NCBI GenBank assembly: GCA_031277795.1 | Contig: JAITLQ010000011.1 | Coordinates: 1-64,000 of the forward strand | Reading direction: 5' to 3' | Source of the DNA: Arthrobacter sp. | GTDB lineage: Bacteria > Actinomycetota > Actinomycetes > Actinomycetales > Micrococcaceae | Length of the DNA: 64,000 nt | Part shown: positions 52,346 through 61,236 of the stretch, one piece after another | Position numbering within the stretch: the stretch's first letter is position 1 | Layout: every line of letters starts with the position of its first letter | Program-made: the position numbers and the translations under genes | The notes under the pieces: generated by a model | Told to the model about the DNA's origin: nothing | What the model saw: the letters and a program-made list of their open reading frames with translations, nothing else | Databases searched by the model: none

Positions 52346-52814
52346 GGAGGATCCTTCCGTCGGCGCCGCGCGGGCGCACTGGGTGCTCACTCAAGATCGA
52401 GATGCGGTTGAAGAGGTTGATGGTCGCCGCGACCCATTCGGCGGCGACGAAGGCCTCCTCGCCCAGTTCGGCGTGGGCGCCTTCGAGGTCCGCCTCGCTC
52501 TCCTCGCTCAGCGGGAGTCGCGTGGCCGCCTCGACGACGGCCAGCAGCGCGCGCTCGCGCTGCGAATAGAGGGAGGACTCGCGCCAGGCGGGCAGCAGAT
52601 CGAGCTTCTGCTGGGGGACACCCGCGGTGCGGGCCTCGCGCGAGTGCAGGTCGAGGCAGAACGCGCAGCCGTTGAGCTGGCTGGCGCGGACCTTGATGAG
52701 CTCCACATCCTCGCCGACGAGGCCGCGTTGCTTGGCCTGTACGGCGACCACCGCCGAATACTCCTGCGCTGCCACCCACGCCTGGGGCATGGCCTTATCC
52801 AGATACGGACGCAC
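52332..52814 (-). CDS. Carboxymuconolactone decarboxylase / AhpD-like protein
   Basis: 160 aa, all-helical AhpD fold. The redox site is CAFCLDLHSREAR, that is CxxC with a following His, as in alkylhydroperoxidase-type proteins. ELIKVRASQLNGCAFCLDLH and WVAATINLFNRIS are characteristic. GTG start at 52814 with CAGGAG. Coupled to the pirin gene; both may deal with oxidised or electrophilic compounds. Confidence 0.9.
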   Translation of the reverse strand: MRPYLDKAMPQAWVAAQEYSAVVAVQAKQRGLVGEDVELIKVRASQLNGCAFCLDLHSREARTAGVPQQKLDLLPAWRESSLYSQRERALLAVVEAATRLPLSEESEADLEGAHAELGEEAFVAAEWVAATINLFNRISILSEHPVRPRGADGRILREQS

Positions 52815-53037
52815 GGCACTCCTGTCCTGAGAAAGGGGCGCGGGGAACGCCCCTCGTGTCCGGTCCAACCGCGTCCGGCGGGGTGTCATTCCCGCGGCCG
52901 GTCTCCCCGCGGAAAGCCTAACCGGTGGCACCGGTGGCGCACCGGGCGCCCGGCCCCGGGGCGTCGGGTGGGATCCCTGCCGTCCCGGGACGGGCCGCGC
53001 CCGCCCGGCGCTCCCCCGCGCCGTCGGGCGTGGACCC

Positions 53038-54564
53038 CTAGCCTTCCTGCAGCGCAGGAACCTCCTCGAAGAGCTCCTCGACATCGAGGTCCGGGTTCTC
53101 CTCCTGCGTGGCGACGAGCTCGATCGCCTCCTCCTCGGAGGAGACCGAGGGCAGGGAACCGGGCAGCGGCCGGCGCGCTGACTCCTTGAGGAAGATCACC
53201 GCCACCACGCCGCCCACCGAGGTCCCCATGACCCAGAAGGCCGGGGCCAGCGAGGAGCCCGTGAGCGTCACGAGCGCCTGCATGATGAACGGCGCAAAGC
53301 CGCCGAAGATCGCCACGGCGATGTTGTATGAGATGCCCATGCCGCCGTAGCGCGAGGAGGTCGGGAAGAGCGCCGGCAGCGAGGAGGCGAGGTTCGCCAC
53401 GTAGAAGGTCACGGGGAAGGCGAGGACAAACAGCCCGGCCAGGGTGGACCAGATCTCGCCGTGCGCCATCAGCAGGAACGCCGGGACCGCCAGGACGATC
53501 GCCGAGATGGAGCCGATGTAGAGCACGCACTTGCGCCCCACCTTGTCGGAGAGCATGCCGGTGAGCGGGATGCACAGCGACATGATCACCAGCACCGGAA
53601 GCGTGAGCAGGTTGCCGTGAACCGGGTCGTAGTGCAGGGTCTCGGTCAGATACGTCGGCATGTAGCTCGTCAGGGCATAGCCCACGGTGTTCGCGGCGGA
53701 GACGAGCACGAAGGCCGTGAGGAGCTCGCGCCAGTAGGCGCGCACCAGCGCGAGCACACCCTTGGGAGCGTCCGCGGAGGCCTTGGCCTCCTCACCGGCC
53801 CGCGCGGCCGCCGCCTGCGCCTCCTTGAAGGCGGGGGTGTCCTCGATCCTGGAGCGGAACCAGAGGGCGATCACGCCCAGCGGCAGCGCCACGAGGAAGG
53901 GGATGCGCCAGGCGAAGCCCTCCATGACGTCCTCGCTCAGGGTGAGCTGCAGGATCGAGACGAAGGCCGCGCCGATCGCGAAGCCGAAGTACGAGCCCAT
54001 GTCCAGGAGCGAGGCGTAGAAGCCGCGCCGCTTGTCGGGCGCGTACTCGGTCACGAAGGTCGTGGCGCCCGCGTACTCACCGCCCGTGGAGAAGCCCTGG
54101 ATCAGCTTCAACAGCACCAGGGCGATGGGCGCGGCGACGCCCCAGACCGAGTAGTCGGGCAGCACGCCGATGCCGAAGGTGGCCAGCGCCATCATGAGCA
54201 GCGTGAAGACGAGGATTTTCTGCCGGCCGAGCCGGTCGCCGAGCTGGCCGAGGACCACGCCGCCGAGCGGGCGCGCTACGAAGGTCACGGCAAAGACGCC
54301 CAGGCTGAAGAGCGTCTGGATCGCCGGATCCACGGAGCTGGGCATGAAGAGCTTGCCGATGATGACGGCGAGGTAGCCGTACACGCCGACGTCGTACCAC
54401 TCCATGAGGTTGCCGACGACGGTGCCGCCGATGGCCTTCTTGAGCATCGAGGGGTCGACCACGTTGACCTGGTCGACGGTGAGGCGCTTGCGCCCAGGGC
54501 GCAGGCGCTGGAGGAAGCGAACCCTCGCCGCGGCGGCGGGGGAATGGGGTGTCTGATCGTCCAT
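53038..54564 (-). CDS. MHS-type major facilitator (proline/betaine or organic-acid symporter)
   Basis: 508 aa with 12 expected helices. Seen: GTVVGNLMEWYDVGVYGY (helix 1, typical of the metabolite:H+ symporter family), the A-loop GQLGDRLGRQKILVFTLL, GFSTGGEYAGATTFVTEYAP and WRIPFLVALPLG. The acidic C-terminal 35 residues resemble ProP-type tails but lack a clear coiled coil. Substrate could be proline, betaine or a di/tricarboxylate. The ATG at 54564 has a weak ribosome site; the true start could be slightly further up. Confidence 0.9.
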   Translation of the reverse strand: MDDQTPHSPAAAARVRFLQRLRPGRKRLTVDQVNVVDPSMLKKAIGGTVVGNLMEWYDVGVYGYLAVIIGKLFMPSSVDPAIQTLFSLGVFAVTFVARPLGGVVLGQLGDRLGRQKILVFTLLMMALATFGIGVLPDYSVWGVAAPIALVLLKLIQGFSTGGEYAGATTFVTEYAPDKRRGFYASLLDMGSYFGFAIGAAFVSILQLTLSEDVMEGFAWRIPFLVALPLGVIALWFRSRIEDTPAFKEAQAAAARAGEEAKASADAPKGVLALVRAYWRELLTAFVLVSAANTVGYALTSYMPTYLTETLHYDPVHGNLLTLPVLVIMSLCIPLTGMLSDKVGRKCVLYIGSISAIVLAVPAFLLMAHGEIWSTLAGLFVLAFPVTFYVANLASSLPALFPTSSRYGGMGISYNIAVAIFGGFAPFIMQALVTLTGSSLAPAFWVMGTSVGGVVAVIFLKESARRPLPGSLPSVSSEEEAIELVATQEENPDLDVEELFEEVPALQEG

Positions 54565-54767
54565 GGTGGGGCCGCGCGAGCGGCGCTCCCTTCCGGATGT
54601 ACCGCAGCGCTCCCGGAGCGTCGTGCGGCCGCGATTCTCGCGTTCCGCCCGCATTTCCCCGCGTCCTGCGGCACCCTCCGCGGGACGTTCTCGCGGTCGG
54701 GCTGGGCGGCGGGCGCCGGGGGCATCCGGGTCGGATGCTCGCACTGCAGCGCCGTAGACAGGTGTCA

Positions 54768-54796
54768 ATGCTAGTTGCTCTCCCGTAGCATGTCGA
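54768..54796 (-). promoter_or_regulatory. Probable promoter of the MHS transporter gene
   Basis: TCGACA (54791-54796) and TAGCAT (54768-54773) on the minus strand are exactly 17 bases apart. A leader of about 195 bases would run to the ATG at 54564; I see no gene or recognised riboswitch in it. Confidence 0.55.
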
Positions 54797-54831
54797 ATCC
54801 ACACGACGTGTGAAAACCTTTCGCGGCCCCA

Positions 54832-54953
54832 CCCGACGTCGCGCCGCCCGGGTGAGCGGGCGGCGTCGGGCGTATGGGCGGCGTCGGACAGACGGGCGGC
54901 CCTCCGTGCCACGGGAACGCCGCAGGGGCGCCGCGCGATGCGCGGCGCCCCTG
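54832..54953 (-). terminator. Tandem hairpins after the Rpf-like gene
   Basis: The first hairpin after the stop has a perfect 14-base stem (54923-54936 with 54940-54953) and a three-base loop. A second (54842-54850 with 54857-54865) is extended by CCCGAC/GTCGGG. Both precede the MHS promoter, so they should insulate the two genes. Confidence 0.6.
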
Positions 54954-55000
54954 TGAAAGGAATGCACTGGCCGCCGTCGGCGGCCGGACGCGTGAAAGAC

Positions 55001-55702
55001 TCAGGCGCGCTTGAGGCCCGCCTTGCGCCCGCAGGAACCCCAGGCGCCGGCACCCTGGCCCTTGAGCACCTTCTCGGCGATGGTGATCTGCTGAGCCTTG
55101 GTGGCGCGGTTGGCCGTGGAGCCATACTTGCCGCCGCCGTAGGCGCGCCACGTGCTGGCGCTGAACTGCAGGCCGCCGTAGTAGCCGTTGCCGGTGCTGA
55201 TCTTCCAGTTGCCGCCGGACTCGCACTTGGCGACGCGGTTCCACATCCCCGCACGCGAGGCGGAGATCTTGGCTGCCGGACTGGCCTTGGTCTTCACGGT
55301 GAAGCGGTTGGTCAGGTGGACCTTCTTGACCTTCTTGGTCTTGGCGTCCACGTAGCGCACCTCGGTGCGAACGGTCCAGCGACCGGCGCCGACCTTGTAG
55401 GAATTGGCGTTCTTGACGGCCCAGCCGTACTTGTTTCCGGTCTTCTTGACGCCGATCTTCACGGAGACGATCTTCAGGCCCTTGGCGGTGGTGCGCCCGG
55501 CGGCCTTGATCGTGACCTTCTTGCCCTTGGCAACGGTCTTGTCCGTCACGACGGAAATCTTGGGGGTCTTCGAGGTGAAGGACTTGCTGACCACCTTCGG
55601 GGCGGCCGAGGCGGCGGGAGCCGTCGCGAGGCCTGCGACACCAACGGCGGCAAGGGCGGCTGTGGCCGCACTGGCCTTGATGAGCTTGCGCGAGTTCTGC
55701 AT
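55001..55702 (-). CDS. Resuscitation-promoting-factor-like transglycosylase
   Basis: 233 aa secreted protein. A Sec signal peptide (KLIKASAATAALAAVGVAGL then APAASA cleavage region) is followed by a Lys-rich beta domain (residues 36-145). The C-terminal Rpf domain has WNRVAKCESGGNWKI with the catalytic Glu, YYGGLQFSASTWRAYGG and QGAGAWGSCG with the paired Cys. Rpf proteins cut peptidoglycan and help dormant cells resume growth. The central domain differs from LysM/DUF348-bearing Rpfs. The long upstream region has a CRP/GlxR box. Confidence 0.93.
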   Translation of the reverse strand: MQNSRKLIKASAATAALAAVGVAGLATAPAASAAPKVVSKSFTSKTPKISVVTDKTVAKGKKVTIKAAGRTTAKGLKIVSVKIGVKKTGNKYGWAVKNANSYKVGAGRWTVRTEVRYVDAKTKKVKKVHLTNRFTVKTKASPAAKISASRAGMWNRVAKCESGGNWKISTGNGYYGGLQFSASTWRAYGGGKYGSTANRATKAQQITIAEKVLKGQGAGAWGSCGRKAGLKRA

Positions 55703-55851
55703 GTGGGGCGTTCTCCGTTTCAGGTCTGCTGCACCGTCGGAATGACCGGCGCGAGCACCCCCTGCTTCACCGCGTTCGCTGGGCTCTCTTCGGGAGATTC
55801 CGGCGGCGTCGGGGGACGAACTCCGAGAACGTTACCCCACCCGTGACCAAT

Positions 55852-55871
55852 CCGTGATCTAAAAATCACGG
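55852..55871. promoter_or_regulatory. Second dyad in the Rpf upstream region
   Basis: CCGTGAT and ATCACGG flank six A/T-rich bases. It resembles the CRP box 50 bases away, but the GTGA and TCAC half-sites are eight rather than six bases apart. It could be a hairpin or another regulator's site. Confidence 0.3.
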
Positions 55872-55920
55872 CTTCAACACACCCGCGACACAGTTTTCCT
55901 TGGCATCACGGGGATGCAGG

Positions 55921-55938
55921 CTGTGATGTAAATCACAG
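55921..55938. promoter_or_regulatory. CRP/GlxR-type binding site upstream of the Rpf gene
   Basis: CTGTGATGTAAATCACAG matches TGTGA-N6-TCACA perfectly, with the central TA seen in corynebacterial GlxR sites. It is about 220 bases upstream of the Rpf start, in a 345-base gap (55703-56047) that holds no gene. Rpf genes are under CRP or GlxR control in Mycobacterium and Corynebacterium, so direct cAMP-linked control is likely here too. Confidence 0.75.
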
Positions 55939-56047
55939 AAAAGATGGGCGTGTCACGTCTAGATCTCGAGGGCAGAGGAGAGTAGTGCACGCGAAAGGGG
56001 GTGGCCTCGCCTGCGCGAAACCACCCCCTTACCCACCAGCTTCAGGC

Positions 56048-56473
56048 TCAGCTGAACTTGCAGGTCTTGGTGATGTTCTCCATCGCCTTGGTGAAGTCGT
56101 CGGACTGCACAGCCTTGAGGCCCTCCATGGCCCCCGTGGGGTCGCTCGAGGCCTTCGAGACGGCCTCGCCGAGCGACGTGAAGGCGTTGGCGAGCGTCTT
56201 CAGATCGGCGGACACGGATGCGCCACTGTTCTTGTCGGCGGCCTCCTGGATCTCCTTGGCCAGGCCGACGAAGGTTTCGCCCGCCTTCGTGGGATCGGTC
56301 GAGACCTCGGAGAGGCTCGACTGGTATCCGGTGATCGCGTCCTTCACGGAGGAGCAGGCATCTTCGTTGCTGCCGCCACCGGATGCGGATCCGCCGCCAC
56401 AGGCGGTGAGCGTCGCGGCCAGGGCGAGGACGGCGGCGCCGCCGGCCAGCTTTGACAGGGTGTTCGTCTTCAA
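56048..56473 (-). CDS. Small secreted lipoprotein of unknown function
   Basis: 141 aa. The signal peptide (KLAGGAAVLALAATLTAC) ends in a lipobox LTAC, followed by a Gly/Ser linker. The mature part is helical (SSVKDAITGYQSSLSEV, ETFVGLAKEIQEAADK, LKTLANAFTSLGEAVSK) with Cys residues near both ends (ACSSV and KTCKFS) that could pair. The start is TTG with GGGGGATC upstream. No family recognised. A GTCAC-N5-GTGAC dyad lies at 56516-56530 upstream. Confidence 0.75.
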   Translation of the reverse strand: MKTNTLSKLAGGAAVLALAATLTACGGGSASGGGSNEDACSSVKDAITGYQSSLSEVSTDPTKAGETFVGLAKEIQEAADKNSGASVSADLKTLANAFTSLGEAVSKASSDPTGAMEGLKAVQSDDFTKAMENITKTCKFS

Positions 56474-56544
56474 GGGAGATCCCCCACTTTCCTGAATATT
56501 CGAAGAGATGACAGTGTCACCCTACGTGACGCATGCATCGACGC

Positions 56545-58020
56545 CTACCGCTCCCCACCACCCCTTCCGAGCTGGAGGGCGCGCTGCACGGTGAAGAACA
56601 GATCCGTCTGATCGCTCAGACCCACCACATTGGCGGCCTGCGGGCCGTAGCCGGCGATGCGCACCTGGGATCCCGTGTGCATCTGCGAGCCGCCTTCGTC
56701 CGAAGTGCCGTAGGCGACGGTCATGGGTGCTCCCTCGTTGGTTGTCAGCGTGCGGGTCAGGCCAAGCGTTGTCTCACCCGGGTAGACGATCTGCGAGGAG
56801 TGGGCGTGATCGGCCGTCACGACCACGAGCGTGTTCTTATCCTTCTTGGCGAAGTCGAGGGCCACCTGGATGGCCTCGTCGATCTGCACCGTCTCGCCGA
56901 TCTGGCCGCAGGGGTTCGCGGCATGATCCTCCTTATCGATGGAGGCGGACTCCACCTGCAGGAAGAACCCCTTCTCCGCGTTCTTCTTGTTCAGCAGCGA
57001 GATGGCCTTGGAGGTCATGTCCTCCAGGCGCGGCGTCTTGCTGGTCATGGCCGGATTCGCGGAGCAGCGCACCGCCTCCTCCTTGCCGCCCGTGCGCGTG
57101 GCCTTGGGCCCCTGCCAGTCCACCGGCATGTTCCCCTGGGCAAAGAGGCCGAGCACCGGCTTGTTCTGGTTGGCCTTGGTGACGCGCGTCAGCTGCGAGC
57201 GATCGGTGATCACCTGGTAGCCCTCGGCGTCGGCCTGCTCCAGAAGGGTCTTGCCCTTGTACTTTCCGGCCTTAGCCGTCTGCGCAAAGCTCTTGGCCCC
57301 GCCGCCCAGGGTGACATCCGCGCGGGTCTTGATGAGCTGCTCGGTAATGGAGCCGCGGCCGCCGTTCTCCAGCGCGTTCTCGGGGCACTTGGCCGTGGTC
57401 TCCTCCGGGCCATAGCAGGAGCGAAGCGAGACGTGCGAGACCTGCACCGCCGGCGTCGCATCCTGCAGCTCGGCGGTCGTGACGTTGCCGGTGCGCAGGC
57501 CTTTCTCCTTGGCCAGCTCCAGCAGCGTCTTCTGCGCCTTGCCCTTGATGTCAACGGAGATGGCGTTGTTGTAGGTCTTGGTGCCGGTGGCCCAGCCGGA
57601 GCCGGAGGCGGCCGAGTCGGTCACGTAGTCGGGCTTGCCCGTTTCCTTGTTCAGCGCGAAGGTCGTGTACTGGCCCGTGAGGGGCAGGGCGTCGAGGCCG
57701 GGGAAGCGCCCGGCCGCCCCGTACTGATAGTTGCGGGCCACGGTGATCTCGGAGTCGCCCATGCCGTCGCCGATGATGAGGATGACGTTCTTGGCCTTAT
57801 TGCCATTCAGGGCCTTGCGCAGCTCCTGCGTGCGATCGCCGTGGTTGCGAGCGGCGCCGCCATGCTGGGTGATGTCGCTCGTGCTCGGCTGGACGTTCTT
57901 GGCGGCGGGCTGGGGTGCGGCGGCCGGGGTAACGGTCGCGGCGCTTGCGACGGCAGCGCCGCCCGCGAGGGTGGCGGCCACCGCGGCGACCGCCAGAGTA
58001 CGAGAAAGGGTCTTCTTCAC
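56545..58020 (-). CDS. phoA: Secreted alkaline phosphatase
   Basis: About 491 aa, PhoA family. A signal peptide ([19 protein letters not shown]) is followed by the metal-site strand [15 protein letters not shown], the phosphoserine nucleophile in [39 protein letters not shown] and [14 protein letters not shown], supplying the zinc and magnesium ligands. It releases phosphate from monoesters outside the cell. GTG at 58020 with AAGGACG is chosen; the frame ahead lacks signal-peptide character. No clear PHO box is seen in the 275-base gap shared with the NCS1 permease. Confidence 0.94.
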   Translation of the reverse strand: MKKTLSRTLAVAAVAATLAGGAAVASAATVTPAAAPQPAAKNVQPSTSDITQHGGAARNHGDRTQELRKALNGNKAKNVILIIGDGMGDSEITVARNYQYGAAGRFPGLDALPLTGQYTTFALNKETGKPDYVTDSAASGSGWATGTKTYNNAISVDIKGKAQKTLLELAKEKGLRTGNVTTAELQDATPAVQVSHVSLRSCYGPEETTAKCPENALENGGRGSITEQLIKTRADVTLGGGAKSFAQTAKAGKYKGKTLLEQADAEGYQVITDRSQLTRVTKANQNKPVLGLFAQGNMPVDWQGPKATRTGGKEEAVRCSANPAMTSKTPRLEDMTSKAISLLNKKNAEKGFFLQVESASIDKEDHAANPCGQIGETVQIDEAIQVALDFAKKDKNTLVVVTADHAHSSQIVYPGETTLGLTRTLTTNEGAPMTVAYGTSDEGGSQMHTGSQVRIAGYGPQAANVVGLSDQTDLFFTVQRALQLGRGGGER

Positions 58021-58295
58021 GGCTGCGTCCTTGACGTTCGAGTGAGCGGGCCGGGCCCGCGGATGACGCACTCAGCCTGAAGCAGCCCGGCAACGCCGCG
58101 GGAGCCCGAAAGCAAACACCGTGTGAATTCATGCGCCGGGAAGCAACCCTCCGCACCTCACCCTCGAGGTGTGCACTGTGTCGATGGAGCGACCAAACTT
58201 CAGCACTTTGCCCATTCGGATCGCGTTGTTCCTTGCTTAGCCTGGGCTTCACCTCGCCCGGCGGCCAGTGCCGCTTCACACCCCAGGAGGCCCCC

Positions 58296-59633
58296 ATGGC
58301 CCAGCTTGCCCACGCTGATGATGCCGCCCTGAGCCGCGTCGCCCCCCGCGACCAAAAGCACTGGTTCGGCATCGCCGTCCAGCGCTTCGGTCAGGTCTCT
58401 GCCCTCTCTCAGTTCCTGCTCGGAGCCACGCTCGGCTTCGGCATGACCTTCTGGCAGGCGGCACTTGCGCTTCTGCTCGGCTCCGTCATCCTCGAAGTAC
58501 TCATGTGCATCGTGGGCATCATCGGTCAGCGCGAGGGCCTCAACACTGCGTTGCTCGCCCGCTGGACCGGCTTCGGCGAGATCGGCGCCTCCCTCGTTGG
58601 CCTCGCCGTCGGCATCAGTCTCATCGGCTGGTTCGGCATCCAGTCGGCCATTTCTGCCCAGTCGCTCGACGCGATGATGCCGGGCGTCATGCCTGTGTGG
58701 CTGTGGAGCCTGCTCTTCGGCCTACTCGTCACGGCCATCGTGGCGTTCGGATTCAAGGGGATGCAGTGGCTCGCCAACGTCACCGTCCCCCTCTTCCTCC
58801 TCCTCGTCGGCTGGTCCGTGGTCTCCGAGCTGAGCAAGCATTCCTTCTCCGAGCTGGTTTCTTCCCCTGCTCCGGGCCCCAGCATGAGCATCTGGGCCGG
58901 CACGGGCATCGTGGCCGGCGGCCTCATCGTCGGAGCGATCATCACGGCCGACATGACCCGCTACAACCGCTCGGGCGCGGACGTCGTCAAGCAGACGGTC
59001 GTGGGCGTCAGCCTGGGAGAGTTCGGCATCGGCCTGGCCGGCGTCCTCCTGGCCCATGCCGCGGCGAGCGGCGACATCGTCGCGATCGTCACCTCGTCCG
59101 TCGGTTTCGTCGGCCTGATCATCGTCATCACCGGCACCTTGAAGATCAACGACTGGAACCTGTACTCCTCCTCCCTCGGGCTCGTGAACTTCATCGCCAC
59201 GACCTTCCGCAAGCAGGTCAGCCGCGTGCCGTTCACGATCATCCTCGGCGTGGTGGGTTCGGTCCTCGCCGCCGCCGGCATCCTCGGAAAGTTCACTGAC
59301 TTCCTCGTGGTGCTCAGCGTGGCCCTCCCGCCCATCGCGGGCATCATGGTCGCCGAGTACTTCGTCGTGAAGCATTGGCGCCCCGAGCTTGATGCCACCC
59401 GCGCCAGCGGCGAGCTGCCGACGACCGCACCCCGCGTCGTCCCCGCCACCCTGGTGATCTGGCTCGTCTCGGCCGTCGTGGGCTACTTCGTCACGTGGGG
59501 CATCCCCTCCCTGTGGTCGTTGCTGCTCTCGATGCTCCTGTACATCGCGGCGGGAAAGCTCGGCCTGATCCGCGGCGTCGGCGAAGCGGTCACCGAGGAC
59601 CCAGCCACTGCCGCTCAGCGCACGGCCGCCTGA
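58296..59633 (+). CDS. NCS1-type permease (cytosine permease/CodB-like)
   Basis: 445 aa with 12 expected helices. Seen: RFGQVSALSQFLLGATLGFGMTFWQA (helix 1, like the CodB family), IGWFGIQSAISAQSLDAMMP, GAIITADMTRYNRSGADVV (the TADMTRY segment typical of NCS1 carriers), and LPPIAGIMVAEYFV. AGGAGG lies five bases ahead of the ATG. It begins the right-hand cluster and lies 43 bases before the hydantoinase-like gene, so it probably imports that pathway's cyclic substrate (hydantoin-, uracil- or allantoin-like). Confidence 0.92.
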   Translation: MAQLAHADDAALSRVAPRDQKHWFGIAVQRFGQVSALSQFLLGATLGFGMTFWQAALALLLGSVILEVLMCIVGIIGQREGLNTALLARWTGFGEIGASLVGLAVGISLIGWFGIQSAISAQSLDAMMPGVMPVWLWSLLFGLLVTAIVAFGFKGMQWLANVTVPLFLLLVGWSVVSELSKHSFSELVSSPAPGPSMSIWAGTGIVAGGLIVGAIITADMTRYNRSGADVVKQTVVGVSLGEFGIGLAGVLLAHAAASGDIVAIVTSSVGFVGLIIVITGTLKINDWNLYSSSLGLVNFIATTFRKQVSRVPFTIILGVVGSVLAAAGILGKFTDFLVVLSVALPPIAGIMVAEYFVVKHWRPELDATRASGELPTTAPRVVPATLVIWLVSAVVGYFVTWGIPSLWSLLLSMLLYIAAGKLGLIRGVGEAVTEDPATAAQRTAA

Positions 59634-59676
59634 CCCGGTTCTCCCTCCTCGTTTAGTTCAGCGAAAGTAGAAGCAC

Positions 59677-61236
59677 ATGCATATCGGCATCGACGTCGGC
59701 GGCACCAACACCGACGCGGTTCTCATGGACGGGCGCACCACGCTCGCGGGCGTGAAGAACTCCACCAGCTCCGACGTCACGAGCGGCATCGTCGCCGCCA
59801 TCGAGGCACTGCGCGAGCGCCATAGCTTCGAGGGTTCCGACATCTCCGCGGTGATGATCGGAACCACCCACTTCATCAATGCCCTCGTCGAAGCACGCCG
59901 CCTCGCTCCGACGGCCGCCGTCCGGCTCGGCTTGCCTGCCACGGCTGCACTGCCTCCGCTGGTTGATTGGCCGGACACCCTCCTCGAGGCCATCCACGCC
60001 AAGAGCTATCTGGCCCACGGCGGCTACGAGTTCGACGGCCGCCCCATCTCCCCCCTCGATCCCGAGGAGCTGCGCGGGATCGCCACCGACATGGCCGCGA
60101 ACGGCATCCGGTCCGTCGCCGTGTCTTCGGTGTTCAGCCCCGTCAACCACGACCTGGAGGTCCAGGCCGCCCAGATCCTGGCTGAGGTGCTCGGGGACTC
60201 CGTCGCCATTTCCCTCTCGCACGAGATCGGCCGGATCGGCATCCTCGAGCGAGAGAACGCCACCATCATCAACGCCGCCCTGCGCGAGTTGGCGGGCGAG
60301 ATCGTGGACGGCCTCACGGCCGCGGTTCGCGCCCAGGGCATCACCGCTCCCATCTTCCTGAGCCAGAACGACGGAACGCTCATGGACGAGGACTACGTCC
60401 GTCAGTACCCCGTGGCGACGTTCGCCTCCGGCCCCACCAATTCGATGCGCGGCGCCGCCCAGACCTCCGGACTGGCCACGTGCGCCGTCATCGACGTGGG
60501 CGGCACCACCGCCGACATCGGCCTGCTGATCAACGGCTTCCCTCGCGAGACCGCCAACGAGGTCAAGGTGGCGGGGATCCGCACCAACTTCCGCATGCCG
60601 GATGTGCTTTCGCTCGGGATCGGCGGCGGTTCCATCGTGGATCCGGAGACCGCCGAAGTCGGCCCGGAGTCGGTGGGCTACCGTCTGAGCACCGAGGCTC
60701 TCGTGTTCGGCGGATCCACCCTCACGGCCACCGACATCGCGGTGGCCGCCGGGCGCGCGAACGTCGGCGACGCCAGCAAGGTGGCACACCTCGACCCCCA
60801 GTTGGTCCAGCGTGTCCTTGACCGCATCGCCGAGCGCGTCTCGGAGGCCGTCGATCGCATGCGGACCTCCCCCGAGCCGCTACCCGTAGTGGCCGTGGGT
60901 GGCGGGTCCATCCTGTTGCCGGACGAGCTGCGGCTCTTCGGCGCGGTTCATCGCCCCGAGAACTACGCGGTGGCCAACGCGATCGGCGCCTCGATCGCCC
61001 AGGTCGGCGGCGAAATCGACAAGGTATACGCGGTGGAGCCCGGGCGCCGAGAGGAAACCATCGCCGATGTCCGCGCCGAGGCCGTCAACAAGGCGATCGC
61101 CGCCGGCGCCGCGCCCGAGTCCGTCTCCATCGTTGACTTCGACGAGGTGCCGATCCCCTACCTTCCAGGCAACGCCACACGCATCCGCGTCAAGGCCGTG
61201 GGCGATCTCGATATGAACACGGGGGCGCGAGCATGA
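59677..61236 (+). CDS. Hydantoinase/oxoprolinase (HyuA-like) protein
   Basis: 519 aa, ASKHA-type ATPase fold. The N-terminal hydantoinase/oxoprolinase domain shows IGIDVGGTNTDAVLMDG (phosphate 1) and VMIGTTHFINALVEAR. The second domain shows FASGPTNSMRGAAQTSG, CAVIDVGGTTADIGLLING (phosphate 2) and SLGIGGGSIVDPETAEVG. At 519 aa it is the short form, lacking the long C-terminal part of 5-oxoprolinase. It would open a cyclic amide with ATP. The stop overlaps the next start (ATGA), coupling it to the DUF917 genes. Confidence 0.9.
   Translation: MHIGIDVGGTNTDAVLMDGRTTLAGVKNSTSSDVTSGIVAAIEALRERHSFEGSDISAVMIGTTHFINALVEARRLAPTAAVRLGLPATAALPPLVDWPDTLLEAIHAKSYLAHGGYEFDGRPISPLDPEELRGIATDMAANGIRSVAVSSVFSPVNHDLEVQAAQILAEVLGDSVAISLSHEIGRIGILERENATIINAALRELAGEIVDGLTAAVRAQGITAPIFLSQNDGTLMDEDYVRQYPVATFASGPTNSMRGAAQTSGLATCAVIDVGGTTADIGLLINGFPRETANEVKVAGIRTNFRMPDVLSLGIGGGSIVDPETAEVGPESVGYRLSTEALVFGGSTLTATDIAVAAGRANVGDASKVAHLDPQLVQRVLDRIAERVSEAVDRMRTSPEPLPVVAVGGGSILLPDELRLFGAVHRPENYAVANAIGASIAQVGGEIDKVYAVEPGRREETIADVRAEAVNKAIAAGAAPESVSIVDFDEVPIPYLPGNATRIRVKAVGDLDMNTGARA

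Noticed and set aside
55852-55871. Second CRP site
   Set aside because: The half-sites are eight bases apart instead of six, so it does not fit the CRP consensus; kept only as a low-confidence dyad.
55703-55920. Possible c-di-AMP (ydaO-type) riboswitch ahead of the Rpf-like gene
   Set aside because: Rpf genes in some actinobacteria have one, but I could not find the conserved ydaO segments in order. Only the CRP box and a second dyad are supported.
58021-58295. PHO box upstream of the alkaline phosphatase
   Set aside because: The gap contains an isolated TTCACACGG-like sequence but not the tandem 11-base GTTCACC-type repeats expected for PhoP binding in actinobacteria.
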